A DNA stretch of 64,000 nt from Actinomycetota bacterium (GTDB lineage Bacteria > Actinomycetota > Geothermincolia > Geothermincolales > RBG-13-55-18): NCBI GenBank assembly GCA_014360655.1, contig JACIXC010000001.1, positions 164,715-228,714 on the forward strand, given 5' to 3'. Shown piece after piece: positions 26,799-37,449 of this stretch (position 1 is its first letter; every line of letters starts with the position of its first letter). The notes under the pieces were generated by a model. That model was not told the origin of the DNA, searched no databases, and saw nothing but the letters and a program-made list of their open reading frames with translations. A program made the translations under genes and the position numbers.

Positions 26799-28373
26799 TC
26801 AGGCCTCGAAGCCGGTCAGGTCGATGACGGCGGCCCGGCCGCTTGCGTCCGCACCCTCCAGTGCCGTCATCAACTCGGCGGGCGTGCGTGCCTCGGCGCC
26901 GTAGAGGCCGAACCCCTCCGCCACCTCCCGCCAGTCGTAACCCTCGCCCACCACGCACACCGTGACCCTGATGTCCTCCCGCCGCGCGGTGTCCAGCTCC
27001 TGCATGTGATGGAGCAGCGCCTCCGTGTCGCATAGGGCCAGCACCCGTTCCCGCGGGCGCGCCAGCTTGACTCCCATGGCCATGGGAAGCCCGTAGCCGA
27101 AGCCCCGCAGACCCCAGGCCTGGAAACGGGTGTTGTGGGAAAGCGCCGGGCAGAGCAGGGACCCCCAGTACCCCGACTCCCGCCCGTCCAGGACCACCAC
27201 GTCGCCCGGCTGCGCCGCCTCTCCCAGGGCGCTGATGGCCGCGCCCGAGCCGCTCCCCCTGGCGTCTCCCCTCACCGCATCCAGGTTACGCAAGAACGCG
27301 TTGCGGCACTCCCTGCTCCAAGCTACCCTCTCCGCGGGAGCGGGCGATGTCCTGTCCGCAAGGGCGCGCGCGATGGAGGACGCGTCCCCCGCCAGGGCGG
27401 CTGACACCCGCGTGCCGAGACATCCCAGGAGCTCCGGCTCGGGCGAGGTCTGCACCACCTGCGCGCGGGAGAGGGGAGCCGCCGCGAGGGCTTCCTCCTG
27501 CTCCGCCAGGGTGGCGCCGAGAAAGAGCACCGTGTCGGCCTGCGCCAGCGCCTTCTCCAGCTCGGAGAGGGCAGGGTGCCCCAACACGCCAACGAAAGAG
27601 GGGTCGTCCCCCGACACCGCCGAGAGGGCGGCGGGCGTCAGCGCCACCGGGCTGGAAAGTCTTTCCGCCAGCTCCGCGAGTTCCCTCCAGGCCGCCTCCC
27701 GCAGTATGCCCAGCCCGGCCACGATGAGCGGCCTGGCCGCCCCGTCCAGGACGCCCGCGGCCTCGCGCAGGTCTTCCTCGCCCGGGAATATGCCTCCCTC
27801 GAAGCGGCTGGTGCCGGGCGGGGGCAGCAGCTTGCGCAGCTTTCCCTCCGTCACCAGGTGGAACTCGTAGAAGACGTCCACGGGGACGTCCATGTGCACG
27901 GGCCCCTTCTCCCCCGACAGCGCCTCCCGCAGGGCCCTCTGCACCAGGCGGGGTATGCGCTTCCAGTTGTAGGCTATGCAGTGCCAGCGCGTCACCCCCG
28001 CCAGCATCTCCGCCTGGTAGCACCCCTGCAGCGACTCCTGTGCCGGGTACATCTTCCAGGTCTGGACCTGCGGGGATATGGAGAAGATGGGCACGTGGTC
28101 GGCCCAGGCGCCGGCGATGCCCGCCGCCGCGTAGATGGCGCCGGCCCCCACCGTGGATATGACCACCGCCGGCTTACCGGAGGCGCGCGCGTAGCCGTCG
28201 GCCATCATGGCGCCCGCCGCCTCGTTGCGGGGGACCACCAGCCTCAGGTCCCGCTCCCGGTTCAACGCGTCGAAGAGGGGGAGGACCTGCCCGCCCACGA
28301 CGCCGATGAGATATTCCACTCCCTCCTGGGCCAGGGTCTTGGCCACCAGGTCTCCTCCGTTGAGCATGTACAT
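26799..28373 (-). CDS. ThDP-dependent enzyme, subunit with intact Glu but degenerate cofactor motif
   Basis: A 524-residue protein of the acetolactate synthase/ThDP decarboxylase fold (PYR, central and PP domains). The PYR domain is normal: PRNEAAGAMMADGYARASG with the catalytic Glu51. The PP domain is altered: the GDG motif reads CDT (448-450) and the Asn about 27 residues later is replaced (VVGEGYDW), though the helix MQELDTARRE is kept. ThDP-Mg binding by its own PP domain is therefore doubtful. ATG 28373 follows AGGGGGTG; it begins a few nt after the stop of the sister gene at 28386, which has the opposite pattern. I infer a hetero-oligomer; the reaction is unknown. Confidence 0.8.
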   Translation of the reverse strand: MYMLNGGDLVAKTLAQEGVEYLIGVVGGQVLPLFDALNRERDLRLVVPRNEAAGAMMADGYARASGKPAVVISTVGAGAIYAAAGIAGAWADHVPIFSISPQVQTWKMYPAQESLQGCYQAEMLAGVTRWHCIAYNWKRIPRLVQRALREALSGEKGPVHMDVPVDVFYEFHLVTEGKLRKLLPPPGTSRFEGGIFPGEEDLREAAGVLDGAARPLIVAGLGILREAAWRELAELAERLSSPVALTPAALSAVSGDDPSFVGVLGHPALSELEKALAQADTVLFLGATLAEQEEALAAAPLSRAQVVQTSPEPELLGCLGTRVSAALAGDASSIARALADRTSPAPAERVAWSRECRNAFLRNLDAVRGDARGSGSGAAISALGEAAQPGDVVVLDGRESGYWGSLLCPALSHNTRFQAWGLRGFGYGLPMAMGVKLARPRERVLALCDTEALLHHMQELDTARREDIRVTVCVVGEGYDWREVAEGFGLYGAEARTPAELMTALEGADASGRAAVIDLTGFEA

Positions 28374-28385
28374 GGCCTTCACCCC

Positions 28386-30200
28386 CTATTTCAGGTCCCG
28401 GTCGAGAAGGATGTTCACCGCGTACTTGGCCCGGTTGAGCAGGCGGCGGTCGATCTTCATCTTGGGGATGCCGACGGCGCGCAGGGGGTTTATGGGCACC
28501 CCCTCGAACTCTCCCAGGGCGAAGCTTATAAGGCTCTCGGGGAAGGTGTCCGGGTCCACCAGCACGTCCAGGACCGCCGGCATCCCCGCCTCCATGGCTT
28601 CCTTGAAGGCGGGCTTGATCTCGCCTGCGCGCGAGACCCTGCGGCCGTAACATCCCAGCCCTCTCGCCACGGCGGCGTAATCTATGTCTCCCAGCTCGGA
28701 CCCCGTGCGGCGGGCCCCGAAGAAGAGGTCCTGGGCGCCCTTGATCATGTTCCAGCAGCCGTCGTTGAAGACGACCACCACGAACGCCATCCCCAGGCGC
28801 CGCGCGTTCTCCAGTTCCTGCACGTTGTAGAGGAAGGAGCCGTCCCCCTGCATGAGCACCAGCGGCCTCGCCGGGTCCGCCGCCTTGATGCCCATGGCCA
28901 CCGGTATGCCGCAGCCCAGGGTTCCCATGCCCGCCGGGAACAGCGCGCTCTTCGGCCGGTGGGCCATGCAGAAGGTGCCCGCCCAGAGGGTGGTGTTCCC
29001 GCCGTCGATCACGAAGAAGACGTCGGGCGGCGCCTCCTCCCGTACCGTCTTCGCCAGGTAGCCCTGGTGGATGACGGGCCAGGAGGCGTTGGCCTCGCCC
29101 TCCACGCGCGAACGCCAGCGCCTGTTCACCTCGTGCAAGTGCTCCAGCCAGGCGCGGTGCGCCGGGTTCGGCTTCACCTCGCCCTCCTCCACCAGGGCGA
29201 GCATCTGACGCAGCACCGCCCCGGCATCACCGAGTATGGGTATCTCGACGGGTATGTTCAGGCAGATGTTCACTGGGTCGATGTCCACCTGTATGAAACG
29301 GATGTCGCGGTTCCAGAAGGGAGGCTGCCCGAACCCCTCCAGCCCCCCCAGGGCCGCGCCCACCACCAGGACGCAGTCGGCCCGCCTGATGGCGCGGTGA
29401 AAGGACTCCCCGCCCACGTAGGTGGGGCCCCCTATATAGAAGGGATTGTCCGCGAAGACGGTGCCCTCGCCCGCCGCGGAGGTGGTGGCCGGCACCTCGA
29501 GGGCGCGCACCAGGCGGTCCATCTCCTCCCAGGCCTGGGCGTGCACCACGCCTCCTCCCGACAGGATGAGCGGCCTCTCGGCCTCCACGAGCATGCGCAA
29601 CCCCCTGCGCACCTGCTCCGGGTCGCCCTGCATGACCGGGACCTCCAGGGAGCCCAGGCCCTCCTTCACCATGCTTTCCAGGTCCGTTTTCGAGAGCTCG
29701 CGCGCGTCCTTTAGGACCTCCTCGGTGATGTCCAGGTGGACCGAGCCGTGGCATCCCCTCATGGCCTCGCGGAAAGCCTGCCCCAGCACGGCTGGTATCT
29801 CCTCCCAGCGGTTGACCGTCGCCCCCCACTTGGTGAAGGCGGAGAAGAACTCCCTCTGCGTGTAACCCGGCATGGGCACGGCGGAGACCCTCGCGGGGCG
29901 CACCGTCACCATGACCAGGGGCACCTTGTCCGCCCATGCGGTTCCCAGCCCCGTCACCGCGTTGGAGGCTTCCGCCGGGGTGGATGCCAGGACCACGGAC
30001 GGGACATAGCGGTAGTACGTGTACCCGTAGGCCATGAAAGGCCCGGCGATGTCTCCCAGGGGCGTTATGGCCGTGACGCCCCCGGCCTTCTTCATGTCCG
30101 TGAACACGGGACCGAGGGCGCCCTCCTCCTTTCCCACCACGAAGGTCACGCCCGCCTCCTTCAGGCACTCCGCGAGCAGTCTGCAGCCCGTCACTTTCAT
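28386..30200 (-). CDS. ThDP-dependent enzyme, subunit with intact cofactor motif but Asp for Glu
   Basis: A 604-residue ThDP enzyme of the acetolactate synthase-like family. The PP domain is canonical: QGDGSFLYNVQELENARR (Gly-Asp-Gly at 452-454) and the ND pair at 479-480. The PYR domain is unusual: where the family has Glu it reads PLGDIAGPFMAYGY, with Asp50. The C-terminal 50 residues are an extension. Start at ATG 30200, 7 nt after AAAGGAG; the frame is open upstream but lacks coding character. With the gene at 26799 it forms a close operon. Related known cases include two-subunit sulfopyruvate decarboxylase, but the sequence does not identify a substrate. Confidence 0.8.
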   Translation of the reverse strand: MKVTGCRLLAECLKEAGVTFVVGKEEGALGPVFTDMKKAGGVTAITPLGDIAGPFMAYGYTYYRYVPSVVLASTPAEASNAVTGLGTAWADKVPLVMVTVRPARVSAVPMPGYTQREFFSAFTKWGATVNRWEEIPAVLGQAFREAMRGCHGSVHLDITEEVLKDARELSKTDLESMVKEGLGSLEVPVMQGDPEQVRRGLRMLVEAERPLILSGGGVVHAQAWEEMDRLVRALEVPATTSAAGEGTVFADNPFYIGGPTYVGGESFHRAIRRADCVLVVGAALGGLEGFGQPPFWNRDIRFIQVDIDPVNICLNIPVEIPILGDAGAVLRQMLALVEEGEVKPNPAHRAWLEHLHEVNRRWRSRVEGEANASWPVIHQGYLAKTVREEAPPDVFFVIDGGNTTLWAGTFCMAHRPKSALFPAGMGTLGCGIPVAMGIKAADPARPLVLMQGDGSFLYNVQELENARRLGMAFVVVVFNDGCWNMIKGAQDLFFGARRTGSELGDIDYAAVARGLGCYGRRVSRAGEIKPAFKEAMEAGMPAVLDVLVDPDTFPESLISFALGEFEGVPINPLRAVGIPKMKIDRRLLNRAKYAVNILLDRDLK

Positions 30201-30543
30201 GGCCACGCTCCTTTCGCCTTCCTCGCATAATCCCCGTTCCCGTCCATTGTGAAATGGGGCATCATGCATCATTCCCCAAGAATTCACCCACACCAATTTA
30301 CCACACCGACACGGGGGCAGAGCACGTCTTGTGCCAGCAGGAACGGGGGTCAGGGCACGGAGGCCTGCACGGGGGTCAGGGCAACGTGGTTCAGGACTTG
30401 TTCCGTGCCTGCAGGAACCGGATGTCCGGGGCCCGCCTTGTTCCCGGGTCACGGGCATGGTCTGGGGATTGAGTTTTCGCTCCCCATGTCCGTATCATCG
30501 ATATGTCTTCTGTCTTCACGAGGCCGAGGAGGACGAACCGCCC
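30201..30543. other. divergent intergenic region with short direct repeats
   Basis: Between the ThDP operon and the acyl-CoA carboxylase. The 15-mer ACGGGGGTCAGGGCA is repeated at 30343-30357 and 30369-30383, and a related start (ACGGGGGCAG) occurs at 30311. The 13-mer CATCATGCATCAT lies at 30260-30272. The carboxylase promoter is at the right end. Confidence 0.55.
30469..30498 (+). promoter_or_regulatory. putative promoter of the acyl-CoA carboxylase gene
   Basis: TTGAGT (30469-30474), an 18-bp spacer and TATCAT (30493-30498) lie 46 nt before the ATG. The fit to a housekeeping promoter is fair. Confidence 0.5.
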
Positions 30544-33500
30544 ATGCGTATCCGGAAGCTTCTGATCGCCAACCGCGGAGAGGTGGCGGTACGCGTTGCC
30601 GCCGCTGCCGCCGACCTGGGCATAACCAGCGTCGGTATCTACGCCCGAGACGATGGGACATCACTGCATACGCGCAAGGTGGATCACGCCGTCCCGCTGC
30701 ACGGGGGCAGGGAGGCCTATCTTGACATGGAGCAGATAATAGAGGTGGCGAAGACGGAAGGATGCGACGCCCTGCATCCCGGCTACGGTTTCCTGAGCGA
30801 GAGCGCGGACTTCGCTCGCCGCTGCGGCGAGGAGGGGTTATGTTTCGTCGGGGCGGACGCCGAGACGCTGGACCTCTGCGGCGACAAGGCCAGGACCCTG
30901 GCGCTCGCCGCGGAGCTGGGCATCCCCGTGCTACCGGGTATCCATGCCGCCGCGACCCTGGACGAGGTCAAAGCCTTCTTCCGGGAGTTCGGGGAGGGTG
31001 CCGGGATAATGATCAAAGCGGTGGCGGGCGGGGGCGGCCGCGGCATGCGGGCGGTGCACCGCTGCGAGGACATCGAACGGGAGTACGAACGCTGCCGCTC
31101 GGAGGCGCTCACCTCTTTCGGCAGGGGAGACGTCTACGTGGAGCAGCTCCTCGCTCCGGCCCGCCACGTCGAGGTGCAGGTTATGGCCGACTGCGAGGGC
31201 GGCGTGTCCCACCTCTGGGACCGCGAATGCTCCCTGCAGCGGCGCCACCAGAAGGTGGTGGAGGTAGCGCCAAGCCCCGGCCTGCCCGCTGAGCTGCGCC
31301 GGGAGCTCATCGAGGCGGCCCTGAGGATAGCGGGCGCCGTCGGCCTCAGGGGCCTGGCCACCGTTGAGTTTCTGGTAAATGCTTCCAGGAAAGGCGGCGG
31401 CCCGCGCTTCGCCTTCATGGAGGTGAACCCCCGCCTGCAGGTCGAGCACACCGTCACCGAGGCGGTGACCGGCCTGGACCTCGTGCGCATGCAGCTCGCC
31501 CTCTCCTGCGGGGCGACCCTGCGGGACCTGGGAGTGCCCGCGCGCGGCATCCCCGAGCCCCGCGGGTACGCCATGGAGCTGCGCATCAACATGGAGTCCC
31601 TGAACGAGCGCGGGGAAGTCCTCCCCTCCACGGGCGTTCTCACGGTCTTCGAGCCTCCCTCGGGACCGGGCATCCGCGTGGACACCTGCGGGTATACCGG
31701 TTACCGCCCTAACATGGTCTACGACTCGCTGCTGGCCAAGCTCATCGTCTCCTCACCCTCGCCCGCCTACGGCGATGTGGTGTGCAAGGCGTACCGCGCG
31801 CTGTGCGAGTTCCGGCTGGCGGGGATAGACACGAACATCGGGTTCCTCTGCAACCTCCTGAGGATGCCGGCCGTAACGGACAACGACGTGCACACGGGCT
31901 TCATAGAGGAGAACCTCGCCGTCCTCACGGCGGAGCCGGAGACAGCTCACCGCAGGCTCTTCTTCCCACCGGAAGGGGTTAAAGCGGAAAGCGCCCCGAC
32001 GGCAGGGGATGCAAGCGCCGGTAACGCGGCCGCCTCTCAAGCGCCGCCCGATACGGTCGCCGTGGCGGCTCCCCTCAGCGGAATGGTCGCGGGCATCGCC
32101 GTGGTCCCGGGCGAGGATGTCCGCTCAGGCCAGGTCCTTCTTTACCTCGAGGCGATGAAGATAGAGCACGAGGTGCGCGCCCATGTCGGCGGCACCGTAA
32201 GGTCGCTCGCCGTGGGGCCGGGTGATTCCGTCCTCTCCGGCCAGGCGGTGGCGTTCATAGAACCTGGGGACGTCGGAGGGGAGGTCGAGCAGGAAGAGGA
32301 AAGCGCCGACCTCGACACCATCCGGGCGGACCTGGCCGAGGTGAAGGCGCGCCACGAGATAACGCTCGACTCCTCCCGTCCGGAAGCGGTGGCCAAACGG
32401 CGCGCCAGCGGTCAGCGCACGGCCCGCGAGAACGTGGCCGACCTCTGCGATCCGGGCAGCTTCATCGAGTACGGGGCGCTGGTGCTGGCAGGGCGGCGGA
32501 GCAGCATGCCCCTGGAGGAACTGATAAAGGCCAGCCCGGCCGATGGGCTCATCGCCGGCATAGGAACCGTGAACGGGAGCATCTTCGACGCGGAGAGGGC
32601 ACGCACCATGGTGCTCGCTTACGACTACACGGTGTTCGGCGGCTCGCAGGGCATCATGAGCCACCGCAAGCTCGACCGCATGCTCGCGCTGGCTAAGCGG
32701 TGGCGCCTCCCCATCGTGCTCTTCGCGGAGGGAGGGGGCGGCCGCGCGGGCGACAGCGACTTCCGCACCGTCTCCGCACTGGACACGCCGAGTTTCTACA
32801 ACTACGCGGTCCTGAGCGGGCTCGTGCCGCGGGTGGGCATCGTGTCGGGCCGCTGCTTCGCGGGAAACGCCTGCCTTCTGGGTTGCAGCGACGTCATCAT
32901 CGCCACCGAGAACGCGAACATAGGCATGGGGGGACCGCCCATGATCGAGGGCGGCGGCCTGGGCACCTGGGCACCGGAGGACATCGGGCCCATAGACGTG
33001 CAGTCCCCCAACGGGGTGGTCGATATCCGCGTCAAGGACGAGGCCGAGGCGGTAGCCGCGGCCAAGAAATACCTCTCATATTTCCAGGGCCCGCTCGCAT
33101 CCTGGTCCTGCGAGGACCAGCGCAAGATGCGCCTCCTGGTGCCCGAGAACCGCAAGCGCGCCTACGACGTGCGCACCGTCATCGCCACCCTGGCCGACAC
33201 GGGATCCGTGCTCGAGCTGCGCCGTGAATTCGGGGTAGGGATGATCACCGCTCTCGTGCGCATCGAGGGCCGCCCCGTGGGGCTCCTCGCCAACAACCCC
33301 CACCACCTGGGCGGGGCGATCGATTCCGACGCCGCGGACAAGGCGGCCCGTTTCATGCAGCTCTGCGACGCCTTCGACCTCCCTATCGTCTCGCTCTGCG
33401 ACACGCCCGGGTTCATGATCGGTCCCGAAGCGGAGAAGACCGCAGCGGTGCGCCACTACTCGCGCCTCTTCTTGACCGGCGCCTCCTTGCGCGTTCCGGT

Positions 33501-33888
33501 CTTCGCGGTCGTCCTGCGCAAGGGATACGGGCTGGGCGTGCAGAGCGTGGTCGGCGGTCACTTCCATGTCCCCTTCTTCACGGTGTCCTGGCCGACGGGG
33601 GAGTTCGGGGCCATGAACCTGGAGGGGGCGGTGCGCCTCGCCCTGCGCAGGGAACTGGCGGCGATAGAGGACCCGGAGGAGCGGGAGAGGACGTTCCGGC
33701 ATATCGTGGAGGGGGTCTACGAGGCAGGAAAGGCCATCAATACGGCTTCCATTCTCGAGATCGATGACGTGATCGACCCGGCGGAGACCCGCGACTGGAT
33801 CGTGAAGGGCCTGCGGTCGGTGCCGCAGCGGGCGGCCCCCACATGGGTCTCGGAGCGCAAGGCGAGACGCGTCATCGATGCCTGGTAA
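30544..33888 (+). CDS. single-chain biotin-dependent acyl-CoA carboxylase (BC-BCCP-CT)
   Basis: A 1114-residue polypeptide carrying every activity of an acyl-CoA carboxylase. Residues 1-450 are biotin carboxylase (KLLIANRGEVAVRV, HPGYGFLSE, the ATP loop AGGGGRGM, FMEVNPRLQVEHTVTE). About 505-575 is the biotin carrier with EAMKIEH and biotinyl Lys539. From 600 to the end is the carboxyltransferase, both halves (FGGSQGIMSHRKLDR, then GGAIDSDAADKAARF and WPTGEFGAMNLEGAVRLA). Such single-chain enzymes are known from mycobacteria and relatives and accept long- or short-chain acyl-CoAs; specificity here is open. The BCCP lies between BC and CT rather than at the end. It is not in an obvious operon. 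Start set by GAGGAGG. Confidence 0.9.
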   Translation: MRIRKLLIANRGEVAVRVAAAAADLGITSVGIYARDDGTSLHTRKVDHAVPLHGGREAYLDMEQIIEVAKTEGCDALHPGYGFLSESADFARRCGEEGLCFVGADAETLDLCGDKARTLALAAELGIPVLPGIHAAATLDEVKAFFREFGEGAGIMIKAVAGGGGRGMRAVHRCEDIEREYERCRSEALTSFGRGDVYVEQLLAPARHVEVQVMADCEGGVSHLWDRECSLQRRHQKVVEVAPSPGLPAELRRELIEAALRIAGAVGLRGLATVEFLVNASRKGGGPRFAFMEVNPRLQVEHTVTEAVTGLDLVRMQLALSCGATLRDLGVPARGIPEPRGYAMELRINMESLNERGEVLPSTGVLTVFEPPSGPGIRVDTCGYTGYRPNMVYDSLLAKLIVSSPSPAYGDVVCKAYRALCEFRLAGIDTNIGFLCNLLRMPAVTDNDVHTGFIEENLAVLTAEPETAHRRLFFPPEGVKAESAPTAGDASAGNAAASQAPPDTVAVAAPLSGMVAGIAVVPGEDVRSGQVLLYLEAMKIEHEVRAHVGGTVRSLAVGPGDSVLSGQAVAFIEPGDVGGEVEQEEESADLDTIRADLAEVKARHEITLDSSRPEAVAKRRASGQRTARENVADLCDPGSFIEYGALVLAGRRSSMPLEELIKASPADGLIAGIGTVNGSIFDAERARTMVLAYDYTVFGGSQGIMSHRKLDRMLALAKRWRLPIVLFAEGGGGRAGDSDFRTVSALDTPSFYNYAVLSGLVPRVGIVSGRCFAGNACLLGCSDVIIATENANIGMGGPPMIEGGGLGTWAPEDIGPIDVQSPNGVVDIRVKDEAEAVAAAKKYLSYFQGPLASWSCEDQRKMRLLVPENRKRAYDVRTVIATLADTGSVLELRREFGVGMITALVRIEGRPVGLLANNPHHLGGAIDSDAADKAARFMQLCDAFDLPIVSLCDTPGFMIGPEAEKTAAVRHYSRLFLTGASLRVPVFAVVLRKGYGLGVQSVVGGHFHVPFFTVSWPTGEFGAMNLEGAVRLALRRELAAIEDPEERERTFRHIVEGVYEAGKAINTASILEIDDVIDPAETRDWIVKGLRSVPQRAAPTWVSERKARRVIDAW

Positions 33889-33933
33889 TATTTGGTAATT
33901 TACCCACCGGAACGATGATCACGCCGGCCGTGT

Positions 33934-33960
33934 TTTACACGTCAAGGGCACGGGTATACT
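33934..33960 (+). promoter_or_regulatory. candidate katG promoter
   Basis: TTTACA (33934-33939) and TATACT (33955-33960) are separated by 15 bp, slightly short. A 10-bp palindrome GATGATCATC follows at about 33967. No clear PerR or Fur box is seen. Confidence 0.35.
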
Positions 33961-33971
33961 ACTGTCGATGA

Positions 33972-36323
<2,352 letters not shown>

Positions 36324-36369
36324 CCACGGCGGGCGGATCTTCCCTCGCACGCCCGGATAACGGAGAACG

Positions 36370-36395
36370 CCGGCGCGGAGGACGCCGAGCGCCGG
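36370..36395. terminator. possible hairpin between convergent genes
   Basis: CCGGCGC and GCGCCGG (7-bp arms, 12-nt loop) lie between katG and the convergent SDR gene. No T run follows on either strand, so termination is only a suggestion. Confidence 0.3.
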
Positions 36396-36403
36396 TGCAT
36401 GCG

Positions 36404-37219
36404 CTAGTGGCCGACCCAGGTTTCGAACATCGAGTTCAGCCTCAGTATCTTCCCCATGACGTAGCGGACGGGCTCCGGGATGGTCGCCGCCATGAGCGGG
36501 GTGAGCTTGACCACGAACGGCTCCATGACCGTGGTCTTGTTCTTGAGGTACCCCTGGTAGATCTTGTCAGCCATCCTCTCGGGCTCCATGATGGGGGAAA
36601 AGACGGGTGCCTTGCAGCCTTCGAACATGCCGGTTCCCACTATGGAGGGACAGATGGTGGTGAACTTGACGCCGCTTTTCCCCCTTTCCTTGAACTCCCA
36701 CCTGAGGGTGTCCATCCAGTGGCGCACCGCGGCCTTGCTCGCCGCGTAGGCGGACGCGCCGGGGGTCGGGGTTATGGCGGCGGCCGAGGCGAGGGCTACC
36801 ACGTGGCCGTCGTTCCGCGCCGCCATGTCGGGAAGGAACGCCTTGCACGTCCACATCTGGGCCATGAAGTTGACGTTGATCGTGTTGAAGTTGTCGTCGT
36901 CGTCGGTGTCGAGAAAGTGGCCCGCCCTCACTATGCCGGCGTTGTTCATGAGCACGTCGACCGGGCCCACCTCGGCCTTGACCTTCTCGGCCGCCGCGTA
37001 TACCGCCTCGCGGTCCGAGACGTCGACTAGGTAGGTGGTGACGTCGTAACCCTTGCCCTTGAACTCGGCCTCCGTCTTCTCAAGCGCCTCCCCGTTCACG
37101 TCCCAGATGACCACCCTGGCCCCGTCGCGTGCGAAACGCTCCGCGACCAGCTTGCCCATGCCCATCGCGCCGCCCGTCACCAGGAACACCTTGCCCTTGA
37201 CGTTCTTTTCCACGGTCAC
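36404..37219 (-). CDS. short-chain dehydrogenase/reductase (17-beta-HSD/retinol-dehydrogenase-like)
   Basis: A 271-residue SDR. Cofactor motif TGGAMGMGKLVAERF, NNAGIVRAG, and catalytic residues Ser in ALASAAAIT and Tyr/Lys in YAASKAA. Asp after strand 2 (VVIWDVNGEAL) suggests NAD(H). The long C-terminal tail with KLTPLMAATIPEPVRYVMGKIL resembles membrane-associated steroid/retinol dehydrogenases. It lies alone on the minus strand, convergent with katG. Substrate probably a hydrophobic alcohol or ketone. Confidence 0.85.
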   Translation of the reverse strand: MTVEKNVKGKVFLVTGGAMGMGKLVAERFARDGARVVIWDVNGEALEKTEAEFKGKGYDVTTYLVDVSDREAVYAAAEKVKAEVGPVDVLMNNAGIVRAGHFLDTDDDDNFNTINVNFMAQMWTCKAFLPDMAARNDGHVVALASAAAITPTPGASAYAASKAAVRHWMDTLRWEFKERGKSGVKFTTICPSIVGTGMFEGCKAPVFSPIMEPERMADKIYQGYLKNKTTVMEPFVVKLTPLMAATIPEPVRYVMGKILRLNSMFETWVGH

Positions 37220-37230
37220 CCCTCCTTACT

Positions 37231-37293
37231 CGCGCACTTCCCTCCCGCGACTCGCGGACCTCCCTCCCGGAACCCGCGCACTTCCCTCCCGCG
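37231..37293. repeat. three 19-bp direct repeats, 22-bp period
   Basis: CGCGCACTTCCCTCCCGCG occurs at 37231-37249 and 37275-37293, with a variant copy at 37253-37271. They lie just upstream of the SDR start, partly where its promoter should be. A 22-bp period is about two helix turns, so a protein could bind all three on one face. Confidence 0.55.
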
Positions 37294-37449
37294 GCTAGCA
37301 CGCTTTCCTTCCTTAAACGATAAGACCACTTCTCCGCGCTCCGCCGTCCCGCGCGCACGCGGCCGCCGTACGGAATGCGGTACCCTTTGCTGCCCTTATT
37401 CTCCCTTTCCTCGATCCCCCTCTCCCTTTTCCCCTTTCACCGATCACCA

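Noticed and set aside
27576..29714. 712-codon plus-strand open frame opposite the ThDP genes
   Set aside because: Composition is His/Gly/Arg/Val-rich as expected for a shadow frame, and the minus strand carries two well-formed enzymes.
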